A stretch of DNA of 64,000 nt, taken from the NCBI RefSeq assembly GCF_022554085.1, contig NZ_JAKFYR010000007.1, positions 34,914-98,913 on the forward strand, written 5' to 3'. A program made the translations under genes and the position numbers. The DNA is from Rhodococcus sp. CH91 (lineage in GTDB: Bacteria; Actinomycetota; Actinomycetes; Mycobacteriales; Mycobacteriaceae). Below are positions 28,932 to 40,176 of the stretch, piece by piece (positions within the stretch are counted from its first letter, which is position 1; each line of letters begins with the position of its first letter). The notes under the pieces are model-generated. The model made no database searches. It was not told the origin of the DNA and was given only the letters and a program-made list of their open reading frames with translations.

Positions 28932-30496
28932 GTGCGCAGTTGCCCGCCGAACTCGAGCGGGTGCACATGGTCGGTATCGGCGGAGCCGGGATGTCGGGCA
29001 TCGCCCGGATCCTGCTGGCACGCGGGGGGCAGGTGTCGGGTTCCGACGCCAAGGAGAGCCGAGGTGTGCTCGCCTTGCGGGCGCGGGGTGCGCAGGTCCG
29101 CATCGGGCACTCCGCAGAGGCCCTCGACCTGCTCGACGGTGGCCCCACCGCCCTGGTCACGACGTTCGCGGCGATTCCGCAGGACAATCCCGAACTGGTC
29201 GCCGCGCGGGAGCGGGGGATCCCGATCCTGCTGCGCCCCACGGTCCTCGCATCCCTGATGCGCGGGAACCGCACGTTCCTGGTCTCGGGCACCCACGGCA
29301 AGACCTCGACGACGTCGATGCTCGTCGTCGCCCTGCAGCACTGCGGCTTCGATCCGTCCTTCGCGGTGGGCGGTGAACTGAACGAATCGGGCACCAACGC
29401 TCATCACGGAAGCGGCGACGTGTTCGTCGCCGAAGCGGACGAGAGCGACGGGTCGCTGCTGCAGTACGACCCGAACACCGTCATCGTCACCAACATCGAG
29501 GCCGACCATCTGGACTATTTCGGGACACCGGAGGCGTACACCGCGGTCTTCGACGAGTTCGTCGCCCGGATCGCATCCGGGGGCCTGCTCGTGGTGTGTC
29601 TCGACGATCCGGGTTCTGCCGCCCTCGCCGAACGTGTCGTCGCGCTCGGGCGAGACGACCTGCGGGTCCAGGGCTACGGCACCGCCGACGTCCTCGGGAC
29701 CGAGGGGGACCACCGAGGCGTTCCCGTCGGAGTGAGGCTGCTGCGCTGGGAAGCCAAGGACGTCGGGGGTGTCGCCGAGTTCCACCTGGCAGGGGAGGAT
29801 TCCCCGCGGACGGTGCGGCTGTCGGTCCCCGGGCGCCACATGGCGCTGAACGCTCTCGCCGCCCTGCTCGCGGCGCTCGAGGCCGGGGCGCAGGTCGACG
29901 AGGCGCTCGAGGGCCTGGCCGGTTTCGGTGGTGTACACCGCCGCTTCCAGTACACCGGCCGTGAGTACGGCGTGCGCGTCTTCGACGACTACGCCCACCA
30001 TCCCACCGAGGTTCGGGCGGTGCTGGCGGCTGCCGCGGAACTCGTCGCCGGCGAGCCCCTGCGCTACACCGAGACCGGCACCGAACGACCCCGGGTGATC
30101 GTGGTGTTCCAGCCGCACCTCTATTCGCGGACCGAGGCGTTCGCGACCGAGTTCGGAGCGGCGCTCGACCTCGCCGACGAAGTGGTGGTGCTCGACGTCT
30201 ACGGCGCCCGGGAGGAGCCGATCCCGGGGGTGAGCGGAGCGCTGGTCGCCCGTGCGGTGACCAAACCCGTGCACTACCAGCCGAACCTGTCCGCGGTTCC
30301 CCGCCAGGTCGCGCGTCTGACCAGGCCCGGCGATGTCGTGATCACCATGGGTGCCGGGGACGTGACGATGCTGGGCCGGCAGATCCTCGATGCGCTGCAC
30401 AGCAAGCCGGGCCGCTTCCGCCCGTCCCCCTCCGCGCCGGATCCGGGCGGTTTCCGTGCCGGCGGCGGTGCCGGATCGGAGTCGACGGGCCCGTGA
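28928..30496 (+). CDS. murC: UDP-MurNAc:L-alanine ligase MurC
   Basis: Mur ligase of 522 aa adding the first stem residue. Motifs: [31 protein letters not shown] (P-loop near 120), [21 protein letters not shown] and [11 protein letters not shown]. The tail after about 490 is Pro/Gly-rich and not conserved. ATG overlaps murG; the stop overlaps the ftsQ GTG. Confidence 0.95.
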   Translation: MSAQLPAELERVHMVGIGGAGMSGIARILLARGGQVSGSDAKESRGVLALRARGAQVRIGHSAEALDLLDGGPTALVTTFAAIPQDNPELVAARERGIPILLRPTVLASLMRGNRTFLVSGTHGKTSTTSMLVVALQHCGFDPSFAVGGELNESGTNAHHGSGDVFVAEADESDGSLLQYDPNTVIVTNIEADHLDYFGTPEAYTAVFDEFVARIASGGLLVVCLDDPGSAALAERVVALGRDDLRVQGYGTADVLGTEGDHRGVPVGVRLLRWEAKDVGGVAEFHLAGEDSPRTVRLSVPGRHMALNALAALLAALEAGAQVDEALEGLAGFGGVHRRFQYTGREYGVRVFDDYAHHPTEVRAVLAAAAELVAGEPLRYTETGTERPRVIVVFQPHLYSRTEAFATEFGAALDLADEVVVLDVYGAREEPIPGVSGALVARAVTKPVHYQPNLSAVPRQVARLTRPGDVVITMGAGDVTMLGRQILDALHSKPGRFRPSPSAPDPGGFRAGGGAGSESTGP

Positions 30497-31251
30497 CACC
30501 CACCTCGGTATCCTCGCGCGAGCGCCGTGGACGGCCCTCGCGGGCGCGTCGTGAACGTGAACGCGCTGCCCGCCGGCCGTTCGGCCGGTCGGTGCGGTTG
30601 AGGACCGTGTTCGTCGGGGCGGGTGTGGTCGCGGTGCTGCTCGGCGCGATCGCGGTCGCCTGGTTCTCACCGCTGCTGTCGGTCCGGACGATCGAGGTGA
30701 CCGGGATCGATGTCGTCACCCACGAGGACGTGGTCACCGCTCTCGACGTCGCCGAGGGCACGCCGCTGCTGCAGGTGGACACGGCGGTGGCGGCCCAACG
30801 GGTCGCGACCATCCCGCGTGCGGCTTCGGTGCGGGTACAGCGGGTGTATCCGTCGACCCTGCGCGTCACGGTCACCGAGCGGCAGGCAGTGGTCTTCTTC
30901 GAATCGCCCGAGGGCACCCATTCGGTGGACAGGGAGGGGGTGGACTTCGCGGTCGAACCTCCACCGATGTTCACTCCGCGGCTGGTGACGCCCTCGCCGG
31001 GCACGGGTGATCCCGCAACCCGGGCTGCCGTGCAGGTGCTCGATTCGCTGCCGCCGGATCTGCGGGTCCAGGTCGAGTCGATCGAGGCGTCCTCCGAGTC
31101 CGATATCGCTCTCGTTCTCACCGACGGGCGGGTCGTGGTGTGGGGCGGGATCGATCGTTCCGAGCGCAAGGCCGCGGTGATCGGTCCGCTCCTGACACAG
31201 CCGGGGCAGCGATTCGACGTCGCGAGCCCCGACCTGCCGACGGTGAGGTGA
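30493..31251 (+). CDS. ftsQ: cell division protein FtsQ
   Basis: Bitopic protein of 252 aa. An Arg-rich cytoplasmic N-terminus is followed by a TM helix ([20 protein letters not shown], about 37-56), a POTRA domain ([19 protein letters not shown]...) and the FtsQ beta domain. It links FtsL and the septal synthase. GTG overlaps the murC stop; it is the last gene of the uninterrupted overlapping run. Confidence 0.92.
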   Translation: MTPTSVSSRERRGRPSRARRERERAARRPFGRSVRLRTVFVGAGVVAVLLGAIAVAWFSPLLSVRTIEVTGIDVVTHEDVVTALDVAEGTPLLQVDTAVAAQRVATIPRAASVRVQRVYPSTLRVTVTERQAVVFFESPEGTHSVDREGVDFAVEPPPMFTPRLVTPSPGTGDPATRAAVQVLDSLPPDLRVQVESIEASSESDIALVLTDGRVVVWGGIDRSERKAAVIGPLLTQPGQRFDVASPDLPTVR

Positions 31252-31339
31252 GCGAGTCGGTGAAATTCGTGCGGCGTGTTCGGCGCGTCTGCTGGCTAAT
31301 CCCTGCACCCGTGCCATAGCGTCTCGGGCAGTCGACTAC

Positions 31340-31368
31340 TTGACATAACCTTCAAGCTGTGGTTGAGG
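31340..31368 (+). promoter_or_regulatory. probable ftsZ promoter
   Basis: The 246-bp ftsQ-ftsZ gap contains TTGACA at 31340-31345. Either a weak -10 lies about 17 nt later, or TAACCT at 31346-31351 is itself a -10. ftsZ in related genera has its own promoters here. An AGGAAGG-like ribosome-binding site precedes ATG 31498. Confidence 0.45.
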
Positions 31369-31497
31369 GTTGGTGGAGAGTCGACACCCGCGAGGATCGT
31401 CACCATGACGGACAGACGTGACCGACATCCAGCGTGACCCAGACCCAGCATCACCCGGAGCCATGCACCACCCGGAACTTCAGGAAGGCGAGAGCAC

Positions 31498-32748
31498 ATG
31501 ACGCCCCCGCACAACTACCTCGCCGTAATCAAGGTCGTCGGTATCGGCGGTGGCGGCGTGAACGCGGTCAACCGCATGATCGAGCAGGGACTCAAAGGAG
31601 TCGAGTTCATTGCCGTCAACACCGACGCGCAGGCACTGCTCATGTCGGACGCCGACGTCAAGCTCGATGTCGGACGGGAACTGACCCGCGGACTCGGCGC
31701 CGGCGCAGACCCGGAGGTCGGCCGCAAGGCCGCCGAAGACCACAAGGACGAGATCGAGGAAGTGCTCAAGGGCGCCGACATGGTCTTCGTGACGGCCGGC
31801 GAGGGCGGTGGAACCGGTACCGGCGGCGCTCCCGTCGTGGCGAGCATCGCCCGCAAGCTCGGCGCGCTCACCGTCGGCGTCGTCACCCGGCCGTTCTCGT
31901 TCGAGGGCAAGCGCCGCGGCGGCCAGGCCGACACCGGTATCCAGACGCTGCGCGAATCCTGCGACACGCTCATCGTCATCCCGAACGACCGGCTCCTGCA
32001 GCTCGGCGACGCCGCCGTGAGCCTCATGGACGCCTTCCGTTCCGCCGACGAGGTGCTCCTCAACGGTGTGCAGGGCATCACCGACCTGATCACGACTCCG
32101 GGCCTGATCAACGTCGACTTCGCCGACGTCAAGGGCGTGATGTCGGGTGCCGGCTCGGCGTTGATGGGCATCGGCTCGTCGCGAGGTGAGGGCCGGGCCA
32201 TCAAGGCCGCCGAAGCGGCGATCAACTCGCCGCTGCTCGAAGCGTCGATGGAAGGTGCACGGGGCGTCCTGCTCTCCATCGCGGGCGGATCGGATCTCGG
32301 CCTGTTCGAGATCAACGAAGCCGCCTCGCTGGTCCAGGAAGCAGCGCACATCGACGCGAACATCATCTTCGGCACCGTCATCGACGACTCGCTCGGAGAC
32401 GAGGTCCGCGTCACTGTCATCGCGGCCGGCTTCGAAGGGGGGACCCCGGCGCGCCGTCCCGTCGACGTGGGCCAGCAGCAGTCCGGCCAGCAACAGCAGC
32501 AGCAACAGCAGCAACAGCACCAGCAGCAGCAACCGGCCGGTCGCCCCGGCACGATCGGGGTCGGACGCGCAGGCGATCTCGGTCGCCCCGAGCGTGAGAG
32601 CGCCGAATCGAATCCGGTGCGCGAGCCTGCGCCGGCCCCCGCCGGACAGCCCCCCGTGGGGGCGGGCAACACCAGCGCACCCCGCAGCGCGGACATCGAC
32701 GACGACGGTGACGACGACGTCGACGTGCCGATCTTCATGCGCCGTTGA
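31498..32748 (+). CDS. ftsZ: cell division GTPase FtsZ
   Basis: Tubulin-like GTPase of 416 aa forming the Z-ring. GTP-binding [11 protein letters not shown] near residue 18, the tubulin signature [13 protein letters not shown] near 102, and the T7 loop [11 protein letters not shown]. The linker has an unusual polyglutamine tract encoded by CAG/CAA repeats (Q3-SG-Q10-H-Q4, about 322-341). The C-terminus is very acidic ([19 protein letters not shown]) and ends with the conserved peptide that binds FtsZ partners such as SepF. Its TGA overlaps a TTG start of pgeF. Confidence 0.97.
   Translation: MTPPHNYLAVIKVVGIGGGGVNAVNRMIEQGLKGVEFIAVNTDAQALLMSDADVKLDVGRELTRGLGAGADPEVGRKAAEDHKDEIEEVLKGADMVFVTAGEGGGTGTGGAPVVASIARKLGALTVGVVTRPFSFEGKRRGGQADTGIQTLRESCDTLIVIPNDRLLQLGDAAVSLMDAFRSADEVLLNGVQGITDLITTPGLINVDFADVKGVMSGAGSALMGIGSSRGEGRAIKAAEAAINSPLLEASMEGARGVLLSIAGGSDLGLFEINEAASLVQEAAHIDANIIFGTVIDDSLGDEVRVTVIAAGFEGGTPARRPVDVGQQQSGQQQQQQQQQQHQQQQPAGRPGTIGVGRAGDLGRPERESAESNPVREPAPAPAGQPPVGAGNTSAPRSADIDDDGDDDVDVPIFMRR
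32466..32533 (+). repeat. CAG/CAA microsatellite in ftsZ
   Basis: A run of glutamine codons, mostly CAG with a few CAA, interrupted by TCC GGC and one CAC. It encodes the FtsZ linker and is a candidate for length change by slippage while keeping frame (3-bp unit). Confidence 0.8.
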
Positions 32749-33515
32749 CCGCTCCGCAACGACTGCTGCGCGCCCGCCGGGTCGTGACCACACGATCCGG
32801 CGGCGTGTCCGCTCCTCCCTACGACAGCTTCAATCTCGCCGATCACGTCGGTGACGACCCTGCGGCCGTCACCGCCAATCGTCGCCGGCTCGCGTCGGCC
32901 GTCGGGCTTCCGCCCGAGCGCTTCGTCTGGATGGAACAGATCCACAGCCGCAACGTCACCGTCGTGGACGGACCGGTGGACGGGCCCGTGCCCGCCACCG
33001 ATGCACTGGTCACCCGGGAGGTCGGACTCGCGCTCGCGACCCTCAGCGCCGACTGCGTGTCGATCCTGCTGGCCGACGAGACGGCCGGCGTGATCGCCGC
33101 AGCGCACGCCGGCCGGGTGGGTGCGCGCATCGGGATCCTGCCGCGCGTCCTCGATGCCATGGTCGAGCTCGGGGCACGCCCCGGCCGCATCGGCGCATTG
33201 CTCGGACCGGCCGCGAGCGGTCGCAACTACGAGGTGCCTGCTGCCATGAGAGCCGACGTCGAGAGGCATCTTCCGGGAAGCGCCACCCGCACGAGTCGCG
33301 GTACTCCCGGTCTCGACCTGCGTGCGGGTCTGCGCCGGCAGCTCGCCGAGTACGGCGTGACGGCCGTTGCGGAGGATCCGCGGTGCACCGTGGAGGACAC
33401 GACGCTGTTCAGTCACCGGCGCTCGGCGCCCACCGGCAGGTTCGCATCCGTGATCTGGCTCGAGGATGTGGACCGCGGTGCCGGAGTCGGCGAAGGCGAG
33501 GAGGGAACGGCGTGA
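32745..33515 (+). CDS. pgeF: PgeF/YfiH-family multicopper-like protein (Rv2149c-type)
   Basis: A 256-aa member of the DUF152/laccase-domain family, known as peptidoglycan editing factor and with adenosine/purine-nucleoside activity in studied homologues. Metal-ligand positions are visible: QIHSRNV (His), [12 protein letters not shown] (Cys) and AAHAGRVG (His). The TTG start at 32745 overlaps the ftsZ stop, giving translational coupling. The stop overlaps the yggS GTG. The association with the wall cluster suggests a role in keeping Mur precursors correct. Confidence 0.85.
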   Translation: MTAPQRLLRARRVVTTRSGGVSAPPYDSFNLADHVGDDPAAVTANRRRLASAVGLPPERFVWMEQIHSRNVTVVDGPVDGPVPATDALVTREVGLALATLSADCVSILLADETAGVIAAAHAGRVGARIGILPRVLDAMVELGARPGRIGALLGPAASGRNYEVPAAMRADVERHLPGSATRTSRGTPGLDLRAGLRRQLAEYGVTAVAEDPRCTVEDTTLFSHRRSAPTGRFASVIWLEDVDRGAGVGEGEEGTA

Positions 33516-34246
33516 GCGATGACGCCTCGGCGCACCGGCGCCGGGAACTCGCCGACCGCCTCGCCGCCGTCCACGAACGGCTGGCCGACGCCGCTCGCGC
33601 GGCCGGCCGGGATCCGTCCGAGGTCGCCTTGCTGACGGTCACCAAGTTCTTTCCCGCCTCGGACGCCGTTCTCCTCCACGAGCTGGGGTGCACTCGTTTC
33701 GGTGAATCCCGCGAGCAGGAGGCGAGCGCGAAGATCGCGTCCTTCCGGGAGTCCGTCACGGAGCCGGTCGAATGGCACATGATCGGACGCGTGCAGCGCA
33801 ACAAGGCGCGCGCGATCGCTCGCTGGGCCCACACGGTGCATTCCGTGGACAGCGTCCGGCTCGCCCGGGCCTTCGAGAAGGGAACGCGGGCGGCCCTCGA
33901 CGCGGGGGAGCGGACCACCCCCGTGCGCGCCCTGTTGCAGGTCAGTCTGGACGGGGACGTCGAGCGGGGTGGTGCGGTCGCCGACGATCTGCCCGCCCTC
34001 GCGGACGCGGTCGCGGCGTCCGACGTGCTCGAACTCGGGGGCGTGATGGGGGTTCCGCCGCTCGGATGGGAACCCGACCGTGCGTTCGAGCGGTTGCACG
34101 AGGTGCACGCGCGGCTCCTGAGGGACCATCCGGCCGCGGTCGAACTGTCTGCGGGGATGTCCGGTGATCTAGAACACGCGATCCGGTGGGGTTCGACGTG
34201 CGTGCGTGTCGGAACGGCGGTCTTGGGGTATCGCCCGTTAGCCTGA
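33512..34246 (+). CDS. yggS: YggS/PLPBP pyridoxal-phosphate homeostasis protein
   Basis: Single-domain PLP-binding TIM barrel of 244 aa. The PLP lysine is in [14 protein letters not shown], followed by [28 protein letters not shown] and the C-terminal [28 protein letters not shown]. It buffers vitamin B6 and affects amino-acid metabolism. GTG 33512 overlaps the pgeF stop; sepF follows after 32 nt. Confidence 0.93.
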   Translation: MSDDASAHRRRELADRLAAVHERLADAARAAGRDPSEVALLTVTKFFPASDAVLLHELGCTRFGESREQEASAKIASFRESVTEPVEWHMIGRVQRNKARAIARWAHTVHSVDSVRLARAFEKGTRAALDAGERTTPVRALLQVSLDGDVERGGAVADDLPALADAVAASDVLELGGVMGVPPLGWEPDRAFERLHEVHARLLRDHPAAVELSAGMSGDLEHAIRWGSTCVRVGTAVLGYRPLA

Positions 34247-34278
34247 TTGACAACCGCCGCGCGAGGGAAAGGCGATCG

Positions 34279-34938
34279 ATGAGCACACTCCACAAGTTCA
34301 AGGCGTACTTCGGGATGGTGCCGCTCGAGGATTACGAGGACGAATACCTCGACGATCCGGCGAGTGGCCGACGCGACCGCGAGAGGGAGTACGGCGACGC
34401 GCCCTACGGGGGCTACGCGCCCTCGCATCGCGACGACTACGCACCGTCGCACCGCGAGGAGCCGGTCCGTGAGTTCGAGCACGACGAGTTCGACCGGTAC
34501 GACCCGGCGCCCCGCCCGCGGGTCGAACCCATCACGGCCCGCAGCGCCCGTCCGGCGCCGGTCCCGGCCCGCGTCGCGGGACGGACGGCCCTGGGTGTGG
34601 AGGGCCGGCTCGAACGGCCCGAACCGCGCCGTGGGGCGCTGTTCGACGAGGGAGGACCGTTGTCCAAGATCACCACCTTGCGTCCGCGCGACTACAGCGA
34701 GGCACGGACCATCGGTGAGCGTTTCCGGGACGGCACCCCGGTCATCATGGACCTCGTGGAGATGAGCAACGCCGACGCCAAGCGGCTGGTGGACTTCGCA
34801 GCAGGTCTCGCCTTCGCGCTGCGGGGTTCGTTCGACAAGGTGGCCACGAAGGTCTTCCTGCTCTCGCCCGCGGATATCGATGTCTCCGCCGAAGAGCGGC
34901 GGCGTATCGCCGAGACGGGTTTCTACAACCAGCAGTAG
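34279..34938 (+). CDS. sepF: FtsZ membrane anchor SepF
   Basis: A 219-aa protein. The N-terminal amphipathic helix ([19 protein letters not shown]) should bind membrane, a long disordered linker rich in Arg, Pro and Asp follows, and the C-terminal DUF552 dimer domain (about 130-219; [37 protein letters not shown]) binds the FtsZ tail. Actinobacteria lack FtsA and rely on SepF. A strong terminator follows. Confidence 0.93.
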   Translation: MSTLHKFKAYFGMVPLEDYEDEYLDDPASGRRDREREYGDAPYGGYAPSHRDDYAPSHREEPVREFEHDEFDRYDPAPRPRVEPITARSARPAPVPARVAGRTALGVEGRLERPEPRRGALFDEGGPLSKITTLRPRDYSEARTIGERFRDGTPVIMDLVEMSNADAKRLVDFAAGLAFALRGSFDKVATKVFLLSPADIDVSAEERRRIAETGFYNQQ

Positions 34939-35004
34939 GCGATCCGCTGCGTCGACGGGCGGTCACGCCCGTCCTTCCGTCGCCCTCCCTCGACTGTCCC
35001 GACA

Positions 35005-35050
35005 CGCCCGGCCATGATGCAGATCACTGCAGGCCGGGCGTTTCGGTTTT
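35005..35050 (+). terminator. rho-independent terminator after sepF
   Basis: Nine-bp arms CGCCCGGCC/GGCCGGGCG (35005-35013, 35032-35040) enclose a second hairpin TGCAG/CTGCA and are followed by TTTCGGTTTT. This is the clearest intrinsic terminator in the window and probably ends the main dcw transcript. Confidence 0.85.
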
Positions 35051-35083
35051 GATAGGCCCGTCTTCTTCGGGCATTGTGGGAAG

Positions 35084-35374
35084 GTGGCCGTTTTCGAGGT
35101 GCTGTGGTTCCTGCTGTTCATCTTCTGGCTTCTGCTGATCGGACGGATCATCGTCGAGTTCATCAGGACCTTCGCGCGGGAGTGGAAGCCGTCGGGCTTC
35201 GTCGTCGTCGTGCTCGAAGCGATCTTCACGGTCACCGACCCGCCGGTGAAGCTGCTGCGGCGGCTGATCCCCCCGCTCAACCTCGGCGGGGTACGGCTCG
35301 ATCTGTCCATCATGGTCTTGCTGTTCATCGTGTATTTCCTCATGGCATTCCTGCCGCGTGGCGGCGCGGCGTGA
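35084..35374 (+). CDS. YggT-family membrane protein (Rv2146c-type)
   Basis: A 96-aa protein with two TM helices (FEVLWFLLFIFWLLLIGRII and LSIMVLLFIVYFLMAFL) and the YggT motif TDPPVKLLRRLIPPLNLGGVRLDLS between them. It lies between sepF and wag31 as in related genera; a role in membrane or osmotic homeostasis or division is presumed. CATTGT at 35072-35077 is 6 nt before GTG 35084, so it may be leaderless. Confidence 0.88.
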   Translation: MAVFEVLWFLLFIFWLLLIGRIIVEFIRTFAREWKPSGFVVVVLEAIFTVTDPPVKLLRRLIPPLNLGGVRLDLSIMVLLFIVYFLMAFLPRGGAA

Positions 35375-35523
35375 CCCACGGACGGTGCCGTGTCGAGCCG
35401 TTCGAAAGCTGCCGTGTGCCACAATGGAGTGCCGGATACAGTGGTTCCGATAAAGCGGGACGCACTGTCGATAACACTGAACGCCTGCTAGACCGCTTAC
35501 TCGACGCGTGAAGGGATCCTTCC

Positions 35524-36369
35524 ATGCCGCTGACACCAGCTGATGTGCACAATGTCGCGTTCAGCAAGCCTCCGATCGGGAAGCGTGGTTACAACGAGGA
35601 CGAGGTCGACGCCTTCCTCGATCTCGTCGAGCAGGAGTTGACGAACCTCATCGAGGAGAACGCCGACCTGCGCCAGCGGGTGGCCGAACTCGATCAGGAG
35701 CTCGCCGAGGCCAAGAAGGCACCGCGCAGCGCGTCCTCGTCCACGCCGGCCGCTCCGTCCAAGCCGGAACCGGCACGAGTGGTCGAGACACCCAAGCCCG
35801 AGGCCGCCCCGGCTCCCGCACCCGCGCCCGTCGCGACGGCACCGTCGACCGGTGACGCCAGCATGCAGGCTGCGAAGGTCCTCGGTCTCGCTCAGGAGAT
35901 GGCCGACCGCCTGACAGGTGATGCCAAGGCCGAAGCCGAAGAGCTCGTGCGCAACGCCCGGACCAACTCCGAGCAACTCGTCTCCGACGCCCGCACCCGG
36001 AGCGAGGCCATGGTGGCCGACGCTCGGCAGAAGGCCGATGCGATGCTCGCCGATGCCCGTACCCGCTCCGAGACCCAGCTGCGCCAGGCCAAGGAGAAGT
36101 CCGACGCCCTGCAGGCTGACGCGGAGAAGAAGCACACCGAGATCATGGCCACGATCAACCAGCAGCGTTCCGTGCTGGAGGGCCGCATCGAACAGCTCAA
36201 GACGTTCGAGCGCGAGTACCGCGTCCGTCTGAAGTCGTACCTCGAATCCCAGCTCGAGGAGCTCGAGCAGCGCGGTTCGGCGGTCCCGGTGGACGGTGGA
36301 CAGGAAGCGTTCAACCAGTCCAACTCGTCGTCGTTCGGCTCGTCGTCCTTCGCGAAGGGCACCAGCTGA
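35524..36369 (+). CDS. wag31: polar growth scaffold Wag31/DivIVA
   Basis: Coiled-coil protein of 281 aa. The conserved N-terminal membrane-binding domain ([33 protein letters not shown] is the start region, residues 1 to about 60) is followed by a Pro/Ala-rich linker (75-115) and a long coiled coil (about 120-250). It recruits wall synthesis to the poles and is a kinase substrate in mycobacteria. AAGGGA precedes the ATG at 35524. Confidence 0.95.
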   Translation: MPLTPADVHNVAFSKPPIGKRGYNEDEVDAFLDLVEQELTNLIEENADLRQRVAELDQELAEAKKAPRSASSSTPAAPSKPEPARVVETPKPEAAPAPAPAPVATAPSTGDASMQAAKVLGLAQEMADRLTGDAKAEAEELVRNARTNSEQLVSDARTRSEAMVADARQKADAMLADARTRSETQLRQAKEKSDALQADAEKKHTEIMATINQQRSVLEGRIEQLKTFEREYRVRLKSYLESQLEELEQRGSAVPVDGGQEAFNQSNSSSFGSSSFAKGTS

Positions 36370-36415
36370 CCGAGGACCCGGACCTGGTGCTGTACCTCGG
36401 CAGAGGAGGGGCGTC

Positions 36416-36688
36416 GTGCTCGTCGTCACGCTGGTACTCGCAGCCGTCGGATTCGGTCTGCTCGTCATCGCCCTGATGACCGGATCGGTGATCTGGGCGT
36501 GGGGTTGTATCGCGGTGTGCGTCGTGGGAGCGGTCCTCCTGCTGGTGAACGCACTCGGTGCGCGAACCGCAGGTGAGGGCGGCTCGGTCGACACCCGCTC
36601 TGCGGGCCGGGGCGCCGCATCGGAGGAATCTCCTGTTCGCCGCGCACCGCGACGACGCCCGGGCGACCGGAATTCTCCGGATCGCTGA
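36416..36688 (+). CDS. small membrane protein (Rv2144c-like)
   Basis: A 90-aa protein with two closely spaced TM helices (about 1-20 and 25-45) and an Arg/Ser-rich hydrophilic tail. GTG 36416 is chosen because GAGGAGG lies 6 nt upstream. It follows wag31 by 46 nt, like Rv2144c. Function unknown. Confidence 0.72.
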   Translation: MLVVTLVLAAVGFGLLVIALMTGSVIWAWGCIAVCVVGAVLLLVNALGARTAGEGGSVDTRSAGRGAASEESPVRRAPRRRPGDRNSPDR

Positions 36689-36695
36689 AGCGTCC

Positions 36696-36977
36696 TACAC
36701 TGGGAACCGCCGAGGTCGAACCTCGGGAAGACATCGTCGAGGGGAACCTCGACCCCCGCGATGCGGGGTGGCGTCGATCCGGCCATCACCGGGGAGCCTC
36801 CGGAAGAACGGCGACCTTCCCGTCGCTCAGTAGAACCGGACGGGTGGGCCCGTCACAGCCCGAACGAGTGGCCGTCCCCACGGGGGCGTGCAAGCGGGGT
36901 GGTACCGCGGTAGCCGTGCAGGTGCACGGTCGTCGTCCCCGTGCCGAGACGTAATCCAGGCACGGAGGAGCGACGCT
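36696..36977 (+). promoter_or_regulatory. translational T-box riboswitch before ileS
   Basis: TACACT at 36696-36701 may be the -10. The leader contains a probable isoleucine specifier ATC (36785-36787) and the T-box core AGCGGGGTGGTACCGCGG at 36893-36910, whose TGG bulge can pair with uncharged tRNA ends. Just before ileS, CCGTGCC (36939-36945) can pair with GGCACGG (36959-36965), burying the GGAGGA ribosome-binding site, or alternatively with GCACGG at 36924-36929. This indicates control of translation start by uncharged tRNA-Ile, the usual actinobacterial form. Confidence 0.85.
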
Positions 36978-39900
36978 GTGACCGACAACCACACTGCCCC
37001 GGATCCCACCGAAGCGACGACCGGCGGCTATCCCCGTGTCGACTTCGGTCTGCCCCGCGATTCGGGTGTCGACTTTCCCGCGCTCGAGGAGCGCGTGCTC
37101 GCCGGGTGGGCCGCCGACGACACGTTCGAGGCGTCCTTGCGCAATCGGGACGGCGCCGAGGAGTTCGTCTTCTACGACGGGCCTCCCTTCGCGAACGGTC
37201 TGCCGCATTACGGGCACCTGCTCACCGGCTACGTCAAGGACGTGGTGCCCCGATTCCAGACGATGCGCGGCAAGAAGGTCGACCGCCGGTTCGGCTGGGA
37301 CTGTCATGGTCTGCCCGCGGAACTCGAGGCCGAGAAGCAGCTCGGCATCACCGACAAGTCGCAGATCGACTCGATGGGCCTCGCGGAGTTCAACGCCTAC
37401 TGCAAGCAGTCCGTGCTGCGGTACACGGGGGAGTGGCGCGACTACGTGACCCGGCAGGCCCGATGGGTCGACTTCGACAACGACTACAAGACCCTGGACC
37501 TCGACTTCATGGAGTCGGTCATGTGGGCATTCAAGTCGCTGTACGAGAAGGGCTTGATCTACCAGGGCTTCCGGGTGCTGCCCTACAGCTGGTACGAGCA
37601 GACACCGCTGTCGAACCAGGAGACCCGCCTCGACGACGCCTACAAGATGCGGCAGGATCCTGCCGTCACCGTCGACATGGTCTTGCGGGCGCCGGGCTCC
37701 GAACTCGACGGTGCGTGCGCTCTCATCTGGACCACGACACCGTGGACACTGCCGTCGAACCTCGCGATCGCGGTCCATCCCGACATCGACTACGTCGCCG
37801 TGAAGGGAACCGACGGCAAGACCTACCTGCTCGCCCAGGACCGTCTCGGCCACTATGCCCGCGAACTCGGGGACGAACCGGAAGTGCTCGGGCGTTATCG
37901 CGGCGCAGACCTCGTCGGCCTCGCCTACGAGCCGCCGTTCGACTTCTTCGTGGGCCGGGACAACGCGCACCGGGTCATCGCCGCCGACTACGTCACCACC
38001 GAATCCGGCACCGGAATCGTCCACCTCGCACCGGCTTTCGGTGAAGAGGACATGGAGTACTGCCAGCGCAACGGAATCGAATTGGTGCAGCCGCTCGACC
38101 CGGGCGGCAGGTTCACCTCGATGGTGCCCCCGTACGAGGGATTGCAGGTCTTCGATGCGAATCCCGTGATCATCAAGGATCTCAAGGCATCCGGGAAACT
38201 GCTGCGGCACGAGACGATCGAGCACTCCTACCCGCATTCGTGGCGCTCGGGCCAGCCGCTGATCTACATGGCCGTGCCGTCCTGGTTCGTCGCCGTCACC
38301 CGCTTCCGCGACCGCATGGTGGAGCTGAACCAGGAGATCACCTGGGTGCCGGAGCACATCCGGGACGGACAGTTCGGCAAGTGGCTCGAAGGTGCCCGCG
38401 ACTGGAACATCAGCCGTAACCGCTACTGGGGCAGCCCGATCCCGGTCTGGGTCTCGGACGATCCGGAGTACCCGAGGGTCGACGTCTACGGTTCGCTCGA
38501 CGAGCTCGAGCGCGATTTCGGGGTGCGTCCGACCGACCTCCACCGTCCGATGATCGACGAACTCACCCGGCCGAATCCCGACGACCCCACCGGCAAGTCG
38601 ACGATGCGCAGGGTTCCCGAGGTTCTCGACTGCTGGTTCGAGTCGGGCTCGATGCCGTTCGCGCAGGTGCACTATCCGTTCGAGAACCGCGAGTGGTTCG
38701 ACACGCACTATCCCGGCGATTTCATCGTCGAGTACAACGGCCAGACCCGCGGGTGGTTCTACACCCTGCACGTCCTCGCAACCGCACTGTTCGATCGCCC
38801 CGCCTTCAAATGTGTTGCGGCGCACGGCATCGTGCTGGGTGACGACGGACTGAAGATGAGCAAGTCCAAGGGCAACTATCCGGACGTCAACGAGGTGTTC
38901 GCACGCGACGGCTCCGACGCGATGCGGTGGTTCCTCATGTCCTCGCCCATCCTGCGCGGCGGCAATCTCGTCGTCACCGAGCAGGGGATCCGCGAAGGCG
39001 TGCGGCAGGCACTGCTGCCGCTGTGGAACGCGTGGAGCTTCCTGCAGCTCTATGCGACCAAGCCGGGCACCTGGCGCACCGACTCGACCCACGTGCTCGA
39101 CCGGTACATCCTCGCCAAGCTCGCGCAGACCCGCGATGCGATCACCGAGGCCCTCGACACCGTCGACATCGCCGGGGCGTGCGACGAACTGCGCACCTTC
39201 TGCGATGCGCTGACCAACTGGTACGTCCGGCGCTCCCGTTCGCGTTTCTGGGACGAGGACACCGAGGCGATCGACACACTGCACACCGTCCTCGAGGTGG
39301 TCACCCGCCTTGCGGCGCCGCTGCTGCCGATGGCCTCCGAGGTGATCTGGAGGGGTCTGACCGGGGGCAGGTCGGTACACCTGGCGGACTGGCCGGCCCA
39401 CGACGACCTGCCGTCCGATCCCGCGCTCGTCACCGCGATGGACGAGGTGCGGGGCGTGTGCTCGACCGTGCTGTCCTTGCGCAAGGCGCAGCATCTGCGC
39501 GTGCGTCTGCCGTTGCCGCAGGTCACCGTGGCCACTCCCGGTTCGGACCAGCTCGATCCGTTCGTCGACCTCATCAAGGACGAGGTCAACGTCAAGCGCG
39601 TCGTGACGACCGACGACGTCGAGGCACACGGCCGGTTCGAGGTGGTCGTGAACGCACGTGCCGCCGGGCCCCGTCTCGGCAAGGACGTGCAGAAGGTCAT
39701 CAAGGCGGTCAAGGCGGGGGACTGGTCGGAGGCCGAGGACGGCTCGGTCACCGCGGCCGGTATCACCTTGCTTCCCGAGGAGTACACCCTTCGGCTCGTC
39801 GCGGCCGAACCCGAGTCGACCGCGGCCCTGCCCGGCGGCAACGGTCTGGTCGTGCTCGACACGACCGTCACCGAGGAACTCGAAGCGGAAGGCTGGGCCA

Positions 39901-40127
39901 AGGACCGCATCCGCGAGTTCCAGGACGCGCGGCGCTCCCTGGGTCTCGAGGTGTCGGACCGCATCTCGGTCCGGTTCGAGGTACCGGCGGACCGTGCCGA
40001 ATGGGCGGCTCGCCACCGCGATCTGATCGCAGGGGAGATCCTCGCGACGACCTTCGAGCTGGGTGCTCCCGAGGGCGACGTGATCGAGCTCGGCGAGGGG
40101 ACACGCGCATCGATCGTCAAGGCGTGA
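36978..40127 (+). CDS. ileS: isoleucyl-tRNA synthetase
   Basis: Class I synthetase of 1049 aa charging tRNA-Ile. The HIGH motif is GLPHYGH (near 75-80), KMSKSKG is near 626-632, and the editing domain lies between ([18 protein letters not shown]). Length, N-terminal sequence and HYGH form indicate the eukaryote-like type 2 enzyme, a class generally insensitive to mupirocin. GTG 36978 follows GGAGGAG at correct spacing and is controlled by the T-box. It corresponds to Rv1536, so the M. tuberculosis gene order jumps here from the wag31 block. Confidence 0.95.
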   Translation: MTDNHTAPDPTEATTGGYPRVDFGLPRDSGVDFPALEERVLAGWAADDTFEASLRNRDGAEEFVFYDGPPFANGLPHYGHLLTGYVKDVVPRFQTMRGKKVDRRFGWDCHGLPAELEAEKQLGITDKSQIDSMGLAEFNAYCKQSVLRYTGEWRDYVTRQARWVDFDNDYKTLDLDFMESVMWAFKSLYEKGLIYQGFRVLPYSWYEQTPLSNQETRLDDAYKMRQDPAVTVDMVLRAPGSELDGACALIWTTTPWTLPSNLAIAVHPDIDYVAVKGTDGKTYLLAQDRLGHYARELGDEPEVLGRYRGADLVGLAYEPPFDFFVGRDNAHRVIAADYVTTESGTGIVHLAPAFGEEDMEYCQRNGIELVQPLDPGGRFTSMVPPYEGLQVFDANPVIIKDLKASGKLLRHETIEHSYPHSWRSGQPLIYMAVPSWFVAVTRFRDRMVELNQEITWVPEHIRDGQFGKWLEGARDWNISRNRYWGSPIPVWVSDDPEYPRVDVYGSLDELERDFGVRPTDLHRPMIDELTRPNPDDPTGKSTMRRVPEVLDCWFESGSMPFAQVHYPFENREWFDTHYPGDFIVEYNGQTRGWFYTLHVLATALFDRPAFKCVAAHGIVLGDDGLKMSKSKGNYPDVNEVFARDGSDAMRWFLMSSPILRGGNLVVTEQGIREGVRQALLPLWNAWSFLQLYATKPGTWRTDSTHVLDRYILAKLAQTRDAITEALDTVDIAGACDELRTFCDALTNWYVRRSRSRFWDEDTEAIDTLHTVLEVVTRLAAPLLPMASEVIWRGLTGGRSVHLADWPAHDDLPSDPALVTAMDEVRGVCSTVLSLRKAQHLRVRLPLPQVTVATPGSDQLDPFVDLIKDEVNVKRVVTTDDVEAHGRFEVVVNARAAGPRLGKDVQKVIKAVKAGDWSEAEDGSVTAAGITLLPEEYTLRLVAAEPESTAALPGGNGLVVLDTTVTEELEAEGWAKDRIREFQDARRSLGLEVSDRISVRFEVPADRAEWAARHRDLIAGEILATTFELGAPEGDVIELGEGTRASIVKA

Positions 40128-40176
40128 TCGGCACGACGCCCTCCCGGGCCGAGCGCTCTCCGCGCGCGGCGAGCAC

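Noticed and set aside
36786-40016. Leftward open frame of 1076 codons antisense to ileS
   Set aside because: A high-G+C shadow frame: low-complexity, His/Arg/Val-rich translation with no domain, opposite an unmistakable synthetase.
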